Of a stretch of DNA of 38,845 nt, positions 13,452 through 21,643 are shown piece by piece. This DNA is from a virus. Numbering within the stretch: position 1 is the first letter of the stretch; each line of letters starts with the position of its first letter. The notes beneath the pieces were generated by a model. That model saw only the letters and a program-made list of their open reading frames with translations, searched no databases and was not told where the DNA came from. Made by a program: the position numbers and the translations under genes. The DNA lies in IMG/VR virus record IMGVR_UViG_3300012988_000010, positions 1-38,845 of that record; one strand, given 5' to 3'.

Positions 13452-13790
13452 ATGGCAGTAACAAAAAAATCACTCAAGAATTTAAAACCCTTTAAGAAAG
13501 GAAAAGGTAAAAAGCGCGACCCGCGAATAAATGCAAATGGCGCACCCAAGAAAATTCCAGCGCTCAAAGAATTGATGCGCCAAGTATTGGGACACGATGG
13601 CGACGACCTGACGAAATCGGAAATGGGGAAAGTGGTTGCAGCGTTGGCGGAAACCGCAAAATCTAAAAAGTCTTATCTCCAAGTTAACGCGGCCAAAGAG
13701 TTGTTGGATAGAATGTTTGGCAAAGTTAAAACGGAAGATGACGGCGGTATGGGAACAGACTTAAACATAACCGTTAATATAAAGAAGTGA
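13452..13790 (+). CDS. DUF5681-like protein, possible small terminase subunit
   Basis: 112 aa. The Lys/Gly/Pro-rich N-terminus (FKKGKGKKRDPRINANGAPKK) resembles the GNPxGRP stretch of DUF5681. The rest is helical, with AAKELLDRMFGKVK matching the common ending ...AA-x-LLDR-x-GK found in DUF5681 and small-terminase-like phage proteins. A small terminase would recognise the packaging site on phage DNA. The large subunit lies 4.3 kb downstream, with an accessory cassette between them. The assignment is inference. Confidence 0.6.
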   Translation: MAVTKKSLKNLKPFKKGKGKKRDPRINANGAPKKIPALKELMRQVLGHDGDDLTKSEMGKVVAALAETAKSKKSYLQVNAAKELLDRMFGKVKTEDDGGMGTDLNITVNIKK

Positions 13791-13999
13791 TGGACAAAAT
13801 CGAATACATCTTTAAACTGGAAGAAGGTGTGGAACGTCCATGTATTACGCGTAACATTCAAGGCGGCGTGAATTTCCAAGAGCGCCAAGATTGGCACTAT
13901 CACTTAGACGGATGGTGTGACGCGAACAAATTCAATTTTCACATTGATATATTAAAAAGTAAAGACAAGTTAGTAACTGTAATGATTCATCCAAACTAA
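13790..13999 (+). CDS. Hypothetical protein, 69 aa
   Basis: ATG 13790 shares its A with the previous TGA (TGATG); a GTG at 13787 is the alternative. The product is acidic, with His and Trp residues in the middle (DWHYHLDGWCDANKFNFHID). The stop overlaps the next ATG (TAATG). No family is recognised. Confidence 0.65.
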   Translation: MDKIEYIFKLEEGVERPCITRNIQGGVNFQERQDWHYHLDGWCDANKFNFHIDILKSKDKLVTVMIHPN

Positions 14000-14109
14000 T
14001 GGACGCGTTCGGTAACTGGTTTTTGATTTGTATTGTGTTGCTTACAATAATATTATTGGGAGAAGATAAACCAAAAGGAAATGGAAAAGCCAATTCAAAT
14101 ATTGCATGA
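13999..14109 (+). CDS. Very small membrane protein, 36 aa
   Basis: ATG 13999 overlaps the previous TAA (TAATG). Residues 7-21 (WFLICIVLLTIILLG) form one membrane helix, followed by a polar Lys/Asn tail that overlaps the next gene by 29 bases. Coupling and the clear hydrophobic helix support it. Confidence 0.5.
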   Translation: MDAFGNWFLICIVLLTIILLGEDKPKGNGKANSNIA

Positions 14110-14338
14110 TATAAATAAAGAACTTCATTACGACCCACGTCAGCTTGACGCGATAAAAGAAATGGCGTACAGGTTTGCCGAACAAGTATTGCAGAATGTT
14201 CCAGTGTATGAAGACATAAGATATACCCGATTTGATGAACAGGAATCAAAAGATTTTTTAAATGAGTTGGTGCCTGGACGTGGTGAGACTTATAAAGCTG
14301 ACGACGAAAACCCTGGTTTGTTACCTGACGAAAAATAA
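14081..14338 (+). CDS. Hypothetical acidic protein, 85 aa
   Basis: 85 aa, helical and acidic (QLDAIKEMAYRFAEQVLQN; acidic C-terminus). No domain is recognised. It precedes the glycosyltransferase cassette with close spacing. Confidence 0.65.
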   Translation: MEKPIQILHDINKELHYDPRQLDAIKEMAYRFAEQVLQNVPVYEDIRYTRFDEQESKDFLNELVPGRGETYKADDENPGLLPDEK

Positions 14339-14342
14339 AATT

Positions 14343-14480
14343 ATGAGTAAACCGCGTTACCGTCTTTATTGGAATATAAATCGTTTTGGTTGGGAATGCT
14401 ATAAATATAATGTGAGGGTTATTAGACATAACGGTATATTAGGACCATTAAAAGATTTTATTCAATTTATAAAAGCATGA
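14343..14480 (+). CDS. Small basic protein, 45 aa
   Basis: ATG 14343 in context aaattATGagt. It is rich in Arg, Tyr and Trp (MSKPRYRLYWNINRFGWECY). An upstream frame opening at 14262 lies inside the previous gene and was rejected. Its stop overlaps the glycosyltransferase ATG. Unknown function. Confidence 0.6.
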   Translation: MSKPRYRLYWNINRFGWECYKYNVRVIRHNGILGPLKDFIQFIKA

Positions 14481-15469
14481 AAATTTGTTTAACAACCCCT
14501 AACCGTTTCGGTCAGAATGGCGGCTTGAAACTGATCAATGATTTTTACAAACAACTTTTATTACTTGGACATGATGTGTATTTGATGGATGAAAACGCCA
14601 TCAAGACGCATGAGAGAATTCTAACACCTGACGGGTTTCGTAAGCATCATTGGGGGTTGGTTATTTGCTGTTCACCACATTCTATTTGGACATTATATTC
14701 GACTAGTGTACAACGGTCAATCGTATGGTGTCAAATGGCGGAACATATGTGGAGCAAGTCAAGACAATTTACTGAACGGTGTAACCGTTTTTATAATCAT
14801 GAAACAGTTATTTGCAATGCGCAATGGTTGTTAGAGTTTATACCGAAGGGAAAAGTTTGCCGAACTTGGTTGCAAGAAGATTTCCAACAACTTAATAATA
14901 GAACAAAGTACGATATATTATTGGAGTCACCGTTTAGTAAGAACCCTACTAAAGATTCTTTGGCGCTTGCGTATCGTGCAGCCTTGAACCTGAAAGAAAT
15001 TTATAGCGACGTTAGAATTGCCGGATATGGTCGTCAGCATTTCGCACAAAAGACAATTAATAAATATGTGGTTGCACCGGCTCACAATACATTGGAACAT
15101 TTGTACAGTCAATCACGATTACTTTTCAAGGCAACTAAATACGATGGCGCTTCATGTTCACCGATTGAGGCGGCAAAGTATGGGTGTGTTACTGTTCGTG
15201 CATTAGATAAGGGTGACGATTGGTTGACAAATGAAAACGCGTATCGATGTGAGTATAACGAAAAGGAATATTTTGACTTAGTGGAGAAAGCGTTCATAGA
15301 ATCACGTCACGATTATTACGACTCATTTGCAACCAAGCAAAGATTAGCCAAAGAATTTATCAAACAGTGGACGTTTGAAAACTTCATAAATGAATTTTCA
15401 AGATTAACTAATATACCTGAATTAATTGGTATGGTTGAATGGCCATGTGAAACAGATAAAAATTATTAA
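14477..15469 (+). CDS. GT-B glycosyltransferase (GT4-like)
   Basis: 330 aa. The start MKICLTTPNRFGQNGGLKLI matches the N-terminal Rossmann strand and Gly-rich loop of GT-B enzymes. The C-terminal half carries the GT4 donor-binding signature SPIEAAKYGCVTV near residues 228-240. It should transfer a sugar from a nucleotide-sugar donor. The acceptor is not visible from sequence; phage DNA, a virion protein or host surface glycan are all possible. It is the first enzyme of a four-gene sugar cassette inserted before the large terminase. Confidence 0.8.
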   Translation: MKICLTTPNRFGQNGGLKLINDFYKQLLLLGHDVYLMDENAIKTHERILTPDGFRKHHWGLVICCSPHSIWTLYSTSVQRSIVWCQMAEHMWSKSRQFTERCNRFYNHETVICNAQWLLEFIPKGKVCRTWLQEDFQQLNNRTKYDILLESPFSKNPTKDSLALAYRAALNLKEIYSDVRIAGYGRQHFAQKTINKYVVAPAHNTLEHLYSQSRLLFKATKYDGASCSPIEAAKYGCVTVRALDKGDDWLTNENAYRCEYNEKEYFDLVEKAFIESRHDYYDSFATKQRLAKEFIKQWTFENFINEFSRLTNIPELIGMVEWPCETDKNY

Positions 15470-15470
15470 T

Positions 15471-16118
15471 ATGGTGGATGTACTTGTAATCAACTACACT
15501 GAAAAATCATTTAAGAAAACTTTGGATTGTTTGCCTTTGCTCGAAGATGGCACACATATTATTATCCAAGATCGGGAGCCAAAGGGAATTGGAAGTTTAG
15601 CGCAAGCCATTAACATTGGTGCCAAGCGTGTAACGAATGATTACTTTTGTGTCGTCACTAATATAGAGTTTGACGAAACCTTCAATGACTTTTTAAAGAC
15701 TAAGGGGCATGTTGCAATACAACCATGTTACGCAAGTGACCATCAAGCGTTAAGGCCAAAAGGAAATGGTATTGTTAAAGTTGCATTCACTGAATTTACA
15801 TGTGTGTTGCTTCACACTGAATCATTCAACACATTAAAAGGTGTGGACGAATTGATGCCTTATGTTGGATTTGATATTGACTTTGGCATACGTGCAAATC
15901 AATTGGGTAGTGTTGCATGTCATAACGATTTTAAAATTGAACACACGTATAACAGATTCATGGGTTACGACCCCATAACAGTTATGCGTAAACGTATGCG
16001 CCGTTCCTTCGAAGATCAAACATACAAACGCCTAGCCGAACTTTATGGAATTGATCGGCGCACAAAGTTACCAGCTTATCCATGGGAACGTCATTTGAAT
16101 CCATCATTACCAAATTAA
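15471..16118 (+). CDS. GT-A glycosyltransferase-like protein (family 2 type)
   Basis: 215 aa. The N-terminus VDVLVINYTEKSFKKTLDCLPLL and QDREPKGIGSLAQAINIGAKRV follow the GT2 pattern (first strand, then the G-x2-x-A-x-N-x-G loop). A later segment VGFDIDFGIRANQLG resembles the GT2 ED-D/F-x-R acceptor region. The classical DxD is replaced by weaker acidic residues (TNIEFDE). I chose ATG 15471 because an earlier ATG at 15426 lies inside the previous gene. Acceptor unknown. Confidence 0.7.
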   Translation: MVDVLVINYTEKSFKKTLDCLPLLEDGTHIIIQDREPKGIGSLAQAINIGAKRVTNDYFCVVTNIEFDETFNDFLKTKGHVAIQPCYASDHQALRPKGNGIVKVAFTEFTCVLLHTESFNTLKGVDELMPYVGFDIDFGIRANQLGSVACHNDFKIEHTYNRFMGYDPITVMRKRMRRSFEDQTYKRLAELYGIDRRTKLPAYPWERHLNPSLPN

Positions 16119-16138
16119 AACCACTAAACAAACAAAGT

Positions 16139-16573
16139 ATGGTAACAAAAGTGATCAAGACAATTGCAATCGACTTTGACGGTGTGTTGACTGACGGCAA
16201 ACATTACATTGGAAAAGATGGTAAGCAATTTTACGCAACGCATTCTAAAGACAATTGGGCAATCGCTCAACTCATCGCTTGGGGTTATGAAGTTGACTTG
16301 GTAACTTCAAATGATTCTGAAATTGTAAAACAGTACGCGCAAGATCGTAAGATGGGTTACGTTTATTCACGTGATAAAGATTTGCAATATCACGTTGCAA
16401 TAGTTGATTCTATCCAAGATATTAATTTGATGGCCAAAGCTGGCACAGTGTTTTGTCCCATCGACGCTGACGAAAATGTAGCGGAATCAGGTGGAACAAT
16501 TGTGGTTCCAGTTCGCGGCGGCAATGGAGTTATTAGTTATATCGTTCAACAATTAAATCAATTTTTAAAATGA
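16139..16573 (+). CDS. HAD-family phosphatase, KdsC-like
   Basis: 144 aa. The nucleophile motif IAIDFDGVLTDGKHY (D12, D14) followed by THSKDNWAI matches KdsC (Kdo-8-phosphate phosphatase) and related C0-type HAD enzymes. The C-terminus has the P-V-RGGNGV loop similar to the GG-x-GA(V)RE tail of that family. Motif II is LVTSND. Motif IV is weak (CPIDADENV, like vADAhplv in KdsC). It probably dephosphorylates a sugar-phosphate, perhaps supplying precursors to the neighbouring glycosyltransferases. The ATG at 16139 gives the standard N-terminus. Confidence 0.8.
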   Translation: MVTKVIKTIAIDFDGVLTDGKHYIGKDGKQFYATHSKDNWAIAQLIAWGYEVDLVTSNDSEIVKQYAQDRKMGYVYSRDKDLQYHVAIVDSIQDINLMAKAGTVFCPIDADENVAESGGTIVVPVRGGNGVISYIVQQLNQFLK

Positions 16574-17037
16574 AAACCAAATTAACTTTATTACTTGTAT
16601 TATTGTTATGTGTGTTAATTCCGTTAACGTGTTCTTCACAAAATATGCAAAGCAAAAAATCATTTGCATCCAAAGACACTATTCCCGGAATCGTATTTGC
16701 TCAAATTCACATGGCATCGATGTTGGTGAATGGTAAATTTGCGCTTGACTCCATCAAAGACAAATGGATGGACACATATTTTATTGCGCGGTTTTCTGGG
16801 TGCGTTGCCCAACAAATGGCGTTTGGTGTTGTGTATAACGAAAAGGAATGTTCGTTGAAAGCTGAAAAACATAAAATGTATTTACATGTGTATTGTCCAA
16901 ATCCAGAACAGGAATACCAACGGCAAATAAATCAGGTGTACAATGTTGTTCAAAAGAATTGGCAACTAATGTTAAACAAAGCCGGACAGCTACAACTAAA
17001 TGAAGACGGCGCAAGTTGGGTACTAGATAAACTTTAA
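16570..17037 (+). CDS. Secreted protein with signal peptide, 155 aa
   Basis: The N-terminus KTKLTLLLVLLLCVLIPLTCSSQ is a clear export signal with a likely cleavage near residue 23, or a lipidated Cys at 21 though the lipobox is not canonical. The mature part is polar with about three Cys and no recognised domain. It overlaps the phosphatase gene by 4 bases. It would act in the periplasm or at the envelope, for instance in superinfection exclusion; that role is inference. Confidence 0.75.
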   Translation: MKTKLTLLLVLLLCVLIPLTCSSQNMQSKKSFASKDTIPGIVFAQIHMASMLVNGKFALDSIKDKWMDTYFIARFSGCVAQQMAFGVVYNEKECSLKAEKHKMYLHVYCPNPEQEYQRQINQVYNVVQKNWQLMLNKAGQLQLNEDGASWVLDKL

Positions 17038-17040
17038 CGT

Positions 17041-17235
17041 ATGCTTACAATAGGAATTATTATTTACGTGTTCGGGCTTGGATTCTTTTCATGTCTTTGC
17101 ATGATTTCACCCGACCGCATGAGCGTTATGGATTGGGTAATACTTTTCGTTTGGCCGTTTAGTATTATCTTCTATATTGGACAATGGTGTTACGATTATG
17201 TGCGGAGCCTGTTCACAAGTAAAAAAATTCTTTGA
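17041..17235 (+). CDS. Small membrane protein, two helices, 64 aa
   Basis: 64 aa with two hydrophobic segments (about 2-22 LTIGIIIYVFGLGFFSCLCM and 31-47 DWVILFVWPFSIIFYIG). The end overlaps the next gene by 38 bases. It forms an envelope pair with the secreted protein before it. Function unknown. Confidence 0.65.
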   Translation: MLTIGIIIYVFGLGFFSCLCMISPDRMSVMDWVILFVWPFSIIFYIGQWCYDYVRSLFTSKKIL

Positions 17236-17389
17236 GGCAGCCGATAACCAAACAAAGGCAAGTCGTAGGGCTTTATGTAAGTCCTGCGACTTTTACGTTT
17301 CAGGCTTCTGTGGAATTTGTACGTGTAATGTATTTCTAAAAACAAAATTAAAAAATCAATCATGTCCAGCAAGTCCCCCAAAGTGGTAA
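17198..17389 (+). CDS. DUF6171-like Cys-rich protein
   Basis: 63 aa from ATG 17198. Eight Cys: C2, C5, C27, C30, C38, C41, C43 and C56, ending CP-x4-KW. The pattern C-x2-C ... R-x-LC-x2-CD ... G-x-C-x2-C-x-C-x-V-x2-K-x-K ... CP...W is that of DUF6171, a small zinc-binding family, as I remember it. An earlier ATG at 17177 is possible. It overlaps both neighbours. Its molecular role is unknown. Confidence 0.75.
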   Translation: MCGACSQVKKFFEAADNQTKASRRALCKSCDFYVSGFCGICTCNVFLKTKLKNQSCPASPPKW

Positions 17390-18069
17390 GTGTTGTTTAT
17401 ACTTTATGTAATCAATCGCATTACAATAATGCTGAATTACGTTTTAGTCTAAGGTCAATTGATAAGTATTTATCTAACATCGCCAACGTTGTAATCGTTG
17501 GTCACAATCCTCCAGGTTTTAAAAACTTTGATCACATTCCGGCCAGGGATAGTGAGTCAATACCAGACATAAACATATTTAACAAATTGGTGTTAGCTTG
17601 CCAAAGTGATAAAGTAACCGACGACTTTTTGTTTATGAATGACGACCATTTTCTATTTGATTACTTTGACGCGTCAGAATTTCCAAACTTTTATTGTAAC
17701 TCATTAAAGCATTACTTAGAGCGAACCAAAATACGTGGTGGATATTTTGGCCGTGTTCAAAACGTTGCGCGTAAATATCCCGATGGAAAGTTTTTTGATG
17801 TTCACACACCAATCATGTATAACAAAGAAAAATTTTTGGCGTTGCGTGATCATTTCGACTTTGAAAAAGGAATGGTAATTAAATCACTTTACGGTAATGA
17901 GTGGAATGTGGATAACCCAATTGAAATTACTGACTGCAAATGTATTGAACCACCATTAAGGTCCGTTAAAATTATGTCAACATTTCCACGTGTTAAAGCG
18001 TCAGTGTTTCGATACATAGAAGATAAACTTCCATTCACTTGCAAATACGAAACTTTCGATAGCCTGTGA
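17362..18069 (+). CDS. Stealth-like sugar (phospho)transferase
   Basis: 235 aa. The segment SIDKYLSNIANVVIVGHNPP followed by FLFMNDDHFLFDYF (about 89-102) is the hallmark of Stealth conserved region 2, where a [YF]-x-NDD motif marks hexose-1-phosphate transferases of capsule synthesis. The N-terminal ELRFSLRSI... agrees with this. Length fits a single-domain phage version. It ends the sugar cassette and its TGA overlaps the GTG start of the large terminase. Confidence 0.75.
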   Translation: MSSKSPKVVSVVYTLCNQSHYNNAELRFSLRSIDKYLSNIANVVIVGHNPPGFKNFDHIPARDSESIPDINIFNKLVLACQSDKVTDDFLFMNDDHFLFDYFDASEFPNFYCNSLKHYLERTKIRGGYFGRVQNVARKYPDGKFFDVHTPIMYNKEKFLALRDHFDFEKGMVIKSLYGNEWNVDNPIEITDCKCIEPPLRSVKIMSTFPRVKASVFRYIEDKLPFTCKYETFDSL

Positions 18070-19421
18070 ATTTAAACTTCGATTGCACTACTGTATTTGA
18101 AGAACTTTGGGACGCGCTGCAAAGCGGCGGTTATAAGTACATTCGTTTAATTGGTGGTTCAGGCTCCAGTAAGACGCATTCTATTTTGCAAGCGTTATAT
18201 ATTTACGGTCAAAGCGTAAAGAACAAACGCATTTCAGCTTTTCGTGGAACGCAAACCAATTGTCGTAAGACAGTGGGAGAAGATGCGAAAAAAATCTATT
18301 CAGGTTTACCAATTCAGGATTTCCACAAAACAACTTACACGCATTGGCTAAAGAGCGGAACGTTTATTGAATTCACCGGAACCGATGACGCGAATATCTT
18401 ACACGGTTACGAAACTGAAATTTCTTGGTTCAACGAGCCTTACGATATTCCTAAAGACGTGTTCACCGAAATAGATAAACGTGCGACTACGTGCGTAATC
18501 ATGGACTTGAACCCGAAAGAAGATCATTGGAGCGACGAACTTGAAAAGCGTAAGGACTGCAAAACAATCAGGTGTTCCTTTCTGAATAACCCTTTCTTAC
18601 CTGAACGTAGACGACAAACTATTTTGGGTTATAAACCAATCAAGTATAGTAACCTTGTTCAAAAGAAGTTACTGAAAGAGATTGAGGCCCGTGAATATTT
18701 TACCAACACAAAAAAGTTTTCAGAAGAAGACTTTAACGATTTGGTAATGTGTCAGCTTAACGAAAAGCAAGGTAGTGCAAATGAATATCAATGGAAAGTT
18801 TACGGGCTTGGACATAAGGCAGACAGACCAAATAGAATTTTCCATTGGACGCCGATCACATACGAACAGTTTAGAAATATCGATGCAACCCCAATAATAG
18901 GAATCGACTGGGGTGTTAGTGACCCGTTCGCCATTGTACTTTTGAAATATAAAGACGGTTGCATTTATGTACACGAATTAAATTACGCGTCGGAAAATGA
19001 ATGGATGCGTGAACTATCATTGCAGGGAAGAACCTGGAACAAAGAAGAAGAAGGCGGCTTAGCTGACATGATTTTAAAAAATATTCGTTTGCCTGAACCT
19101 TTGGATAGGAAAATAAAAATCATTTGTGATAGTAACTACCCTGAAAAAGTCTTGTCGTTACGAAAATGTGGTTGGGACAATGCAATAAGCATCGGCAAGA
19201 AAGAACGAGTGGTGCAAAGCGTTTCAACACTTAGTCAATTGAAAGTTTACTATACGAGCACGTCACAAAACATTTTCAAAGAGCAAGAACTTTACGAGCG
19301 TGAAACTGACAGGTACAACGTGGTGTTAGAAACTCCAGTGGATAAAGATAATCACACAATTGACGCAATCAGGTACGATGTAACGTATTTAAAGCGTCAA
19401 GGCATTATCAAAATAGTTTAA
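18066..19421 (+). CDS. terL: Terminase large subunit
   Basis: 451 aa, ATP-driven DNA-packaging motor and nuclease. The ATPase has Walker A GGSGSSKTH (30-38, K36) and a Walker B region ISWFNEP, where N123 precedes the catalytic-type E124 instead of the usual Asp. The RNase H-like nuclease has D281 (GIDWG), D355 (IICDSN) and D433/D438 (HTIDAIRYD). The start is GTG, overlapping the previous TGA as GTGA. It is followed by a promoter and the portal gene. The fold matches PBSX/Terminase_3-type enzymes. Confidence 0.95.
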   Translation: MNLNFDCTTVFEELWDALQSGGYKYIRLIGGSGSSKTHSILQALYIYGQSVKNKRISAFRGTQTNCRKTVGEDAKKIYSGLPIQDFHKTTYTHWLKSGTFIEFTGTDDANILHGYETEISWFNEPYDIPKDVFTEIDKRATTCVIMDLNPKEDHWSDELEKRKDCKTIRCSFLNNPFLPERRRQTILGYKPIKYSNLVQKKLLKEIEAREYFTNTKKFSEEDFNDLVMCQLNEKQGSANEYQWKVYGLGHKADRPNRIFHWTPITYEQFRNIDATPIIGIDWGVSDPFAIVLLKYKDGCIYVHELNYASENEWMRELSLQGRTWNKEEEGGLADMILKNIRLPEPLDRKIKIICDSNYPEKVLSLRKCGWDNAISIGKKERVVQSVSTLSQLKVYYTSTSQNIFKEQELYERETDRYNVVLETPVDKDNHTIDAIRYDVTYLKRQGIIKIV

Positions 19422-19454
19422 AAAAAAGGAAACTTCTACCCGATACACAATATT

Positions 19455-19462
19455 TATCTTTG
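19455..19462 (+). promoter_or_regulatory. Promoter -7 box (TATCTTTG) before the portal gene
   Basis: Matches TAnnTTTG and ends 5 bases before the ATG at 19468, the same close spacing as at 13148. The transcript could be leaderless. The -33 region is weak. It would serve the head and tail genes. Confidence 0.55.
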
Positions 19463-19467
19463 TAACC

Positions 19468-20700
19468 ATGATAAGTTTTTCAAACCTACTGCCCCGAATA
19501 TTTACGCGCGGGCTGTTCAGCTTCAATAGAATGATTGGGTCTCCATCATTTATGACTCTCCAAGACATTAAGAAGTTTGAATTTGTCTTTTCCAATCCTG
19601 CATTACTCAAGGTCATTGCTCTCCAATGTGACCTTTTCAGTTTGGGGGAAGTTCAAGTAACTCAAAACAAGGCACCAATAGAAAATGACCCGTTTCTAAA
19701 ACTGATTAAAAAGCCAAACACGTTCCAAACACAAACGCAATTCCTTTGGGACTTTATGTTTTGGAACATGATGGGAAACGGTTATTGTTATGTGGATTCT
19801 GCGTTGGTTGATAAGCCAAATAACAAGATGGTGTTTTTGAATTACTTCAAGATGCAATGGCCAACCGACTTATTTAAGATTGCAGACAAAATTTTTATCG
19901 AGCGCAAAGACCTGGCCAAATATAATATTACATATCGTTACAGCGATGGCACCACGTCTTTACTTCCACTTGATAGAATTATAATCAGTTCCGATTTGTC
20001 TAACAACTTTGGAAACTGGTTTGTAAGTCCATCAAGGATTGATGCGTTAGTGAAAGTTATTTCTAACAGTGAAGAAGCATTGGACGCAAAGAATGTAAAC
20101 TTACGTTATAGTGGACGATTTTTGGTTGGCTCACCGACTGACGCACAAAGAACAGGAATGACTGAAGAGGAAAAGAAGTCAATCACTGACGACATGGATA
20201 AAGATAAACACAAACGCGTGTTTCCAATGTCATCACTGGTAAACATTCGTCGTTTCGTGGATAACATTTCAGCGTTACAGTTAGACCCGTCTTTCCTTGC
20301 TGATTACTTTTTGATTGGCACCATGTTTAATATTCCCCGTGACGTATTGGAAGCGTACAATTCTGCAACATACGAGAATCAGGAAAAGGCACGTATTGCC
20401 CACATTCATTACACGTTAAGTCCAAAGGGTAACGAGTTTATGAATTCCTTTGAAAATATGTTTGGTTACGAACAGGAAAACAAAAACATTCAATTGACTT
20501 GGGATCACTTGCTAATGATGCAAGTCGCAAAGAACGATCAGATAGATTACAAGACAAAAGAAATAAACGCGTTTCAGTCTTGCTTGGATATGGGGATGAC
20601 ACCAGAAGAAGCAAACAAATATTTGGGAAGTGCATTTGTAATAACAAGCGGCGCAATAACTAACCCGCCGCAAAAAATAAGTTTAACTTTTGCAAAATGA
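19468..20700 (+). CDS. Portal protein (HK97 type)
   Basis: 410 aa. Characteristic features include an N-terminal ALLKVIALQCDLFSLG, NDPFLKLIKKPN (DNP-x4-LL-x-PN pattern), FLWDFMFWNMMGNGYCYVD and a later SFLADYFLIGTMFNIPRDVL. It forms the ring at one capsid vertex through which DNA enters and leaves. The order terminase, portal, protease, capsid is that of HK97-like phages. Confidence 0.9.
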   Translation: MISFSNLLPRIFTRGLFSFNRMIGSPSFMTLQDIKKFEFVFSNPALLKVIALQCDLFSLGEVQVTQNKAPIENDPFLKLIKKPNTFQTQTQFLWDFMFWNMMGNGYCYVDSALVDKPNNKMVFLNYFKMQWPTDLFKIADKIFIERKDLAKYNITYRYSDGTTSLLPLDRIIISSDLSNNFGNWFVSPSRIDALVKVISNSEEALDAKNVNLRYSGRFLVGSPTDAQRTGMTEEEKKSITDDMDKDKHKRVFPMSSLVNIRRFVDNISALQLDPSFLADYFLIGTMFNIPRDVLEAYNSATYENQEKARIAHIHYTLSPKGNEFMNSFENMFGYEQENKNIQLTWDHLLMMQVAKNDQIDYKTKEINAFQSCLDMGMTPEEANKYLGSAFVITSGAITNPPQKISLTFAK

Positions 20701-20780
20701 AACCAAACAAAGAAAAGTTGGAAACCATCAAGGCAGTGAAGGAACAACAAATTAAAACACAACAAATCGTTAAGAAATGA
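20697..20780 (+). CDS. Very small Lys/Gln-rich protein, 27 aa
   Basis: ATG 20697 overlaps the portal TGA and its own TGA overlaps the protease ATG, both as ATGA. The peptide is one charged helix (MKPNKEKLETIKAVKEQQ...). The double coupling strongly suggests it is translated, if only to pass ribosomes to the protease gene. No function is known. Confidence 0.6.
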   Translation: MKPNKEKLETIKAVKEQQIKTQQIVKK

Positions 20781-21643
20781 AACAGTACGGAAACAAATCT
20801 TTTTATAATCGTAAGGAACTCTTACAGTTCATAAAAGTGAACAGGGATTTTGAAGTACAGAGACGCAAGTCTATTGTTAAATATTCCGACGCCGTTCACA
20901 TGGCAAGTGATGCACTGCAAAAACTTCTTTGGCCAACGAAAGACAATGTAACAAAGGCCGTTCTGTATGCTGATGATCTTAAGAATGGTGTTGCGTCTCG
21001 CACGTTGTTGGTCAATACATATTTGTGGCGCGATTCACATTACGATGTACATTTACCTGGAACTTTTACACGTTCAATTGAACAACGCGCGTTAAAGATT
21101 CCGCCAATTGATCAGCATAATTTTGACCTTGACCATATAATGGGAGTTACGCGTTCAATAACCGAACAGCCTTTCGAATGGAAAGCGTTAAACGTTGATA
21201 GACCCGGCGAAACGATTGGTGTTGTAACTGAAACCGATATATTACAATCAAAATCACCACGCCGTTTTCAAGACTATGTGGATAAAGCTATTGACCAACA
21301 CAGCGTTGGCATGTGTTATCTACAAGTATCTTGCGCCATTGATGACCCAGATTCACCAAATGAATATGAACTTTATAAAAAATGGGTTGATCAATTAGGG
21401 AATCAAGCCGATGTAGAAGAGGATGGTTTTTTCTTTGGTGTATTCGAAGCAAAGTTAATGGAATATTCATGTGTAATTGCAGGCTCGAACCCGCTTACTC
21501 CAGTACTGTACCCGCAAAAAGGCACTACAGAAAATGGAGAGACCCGTCCAAGTGACACGCTGAAAGCGTTAGAAGCCTTGTCAAATAAATTAGAACTAAA
21601 TCAATCGTTAAACAATTTAAATTTAAAACTATGTCAGAAGTAA
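20777..21643 (+). CDS. Prohead maturation protease (HK97/U35 type)
   Basis: 288 aa, larger than the usual 180-220 because of N- and C-terminal extensions. Catalytic elements: IDQHNFDLDHIMG (H114 or H120), QHSVGM with S176, and MEYSCVIAGSNP with E229 before the conserved NP. The enzyme cleaves the capsid protein's scaffolding arm during maturation. The C-terminal extension (KALEALSNKLELNQSLNN) is helical and may be a scaffold. It overlaps the capsid gene by 13 bases. Confidence 0.88.
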   Translation: MKQYGNKSFYNRKELLQFIKVNRDFEVQRRKSIVKYSDAVHMASDALQKLLWPTKDNVTKAVLYADDLKNGVASRTLLVNTYLWRDSHYDVHLPGTFTRSIEQRALKIPPIDQHNFDLDHIMGVTRSITEQPFEWKALNVDRPGETIGVVTETDILQSKSPRRFQDYVDKAIDQHSVGMCYLQVSCAIDDPDSPNEYELYKKWVDQLGNQADVEEDGFFFGVFEAKLMEYSCVIAGSNPLTPVLYPQKGTTENGETRPSDTLKALEALSNKLELNQSLNNLNLKLCQK

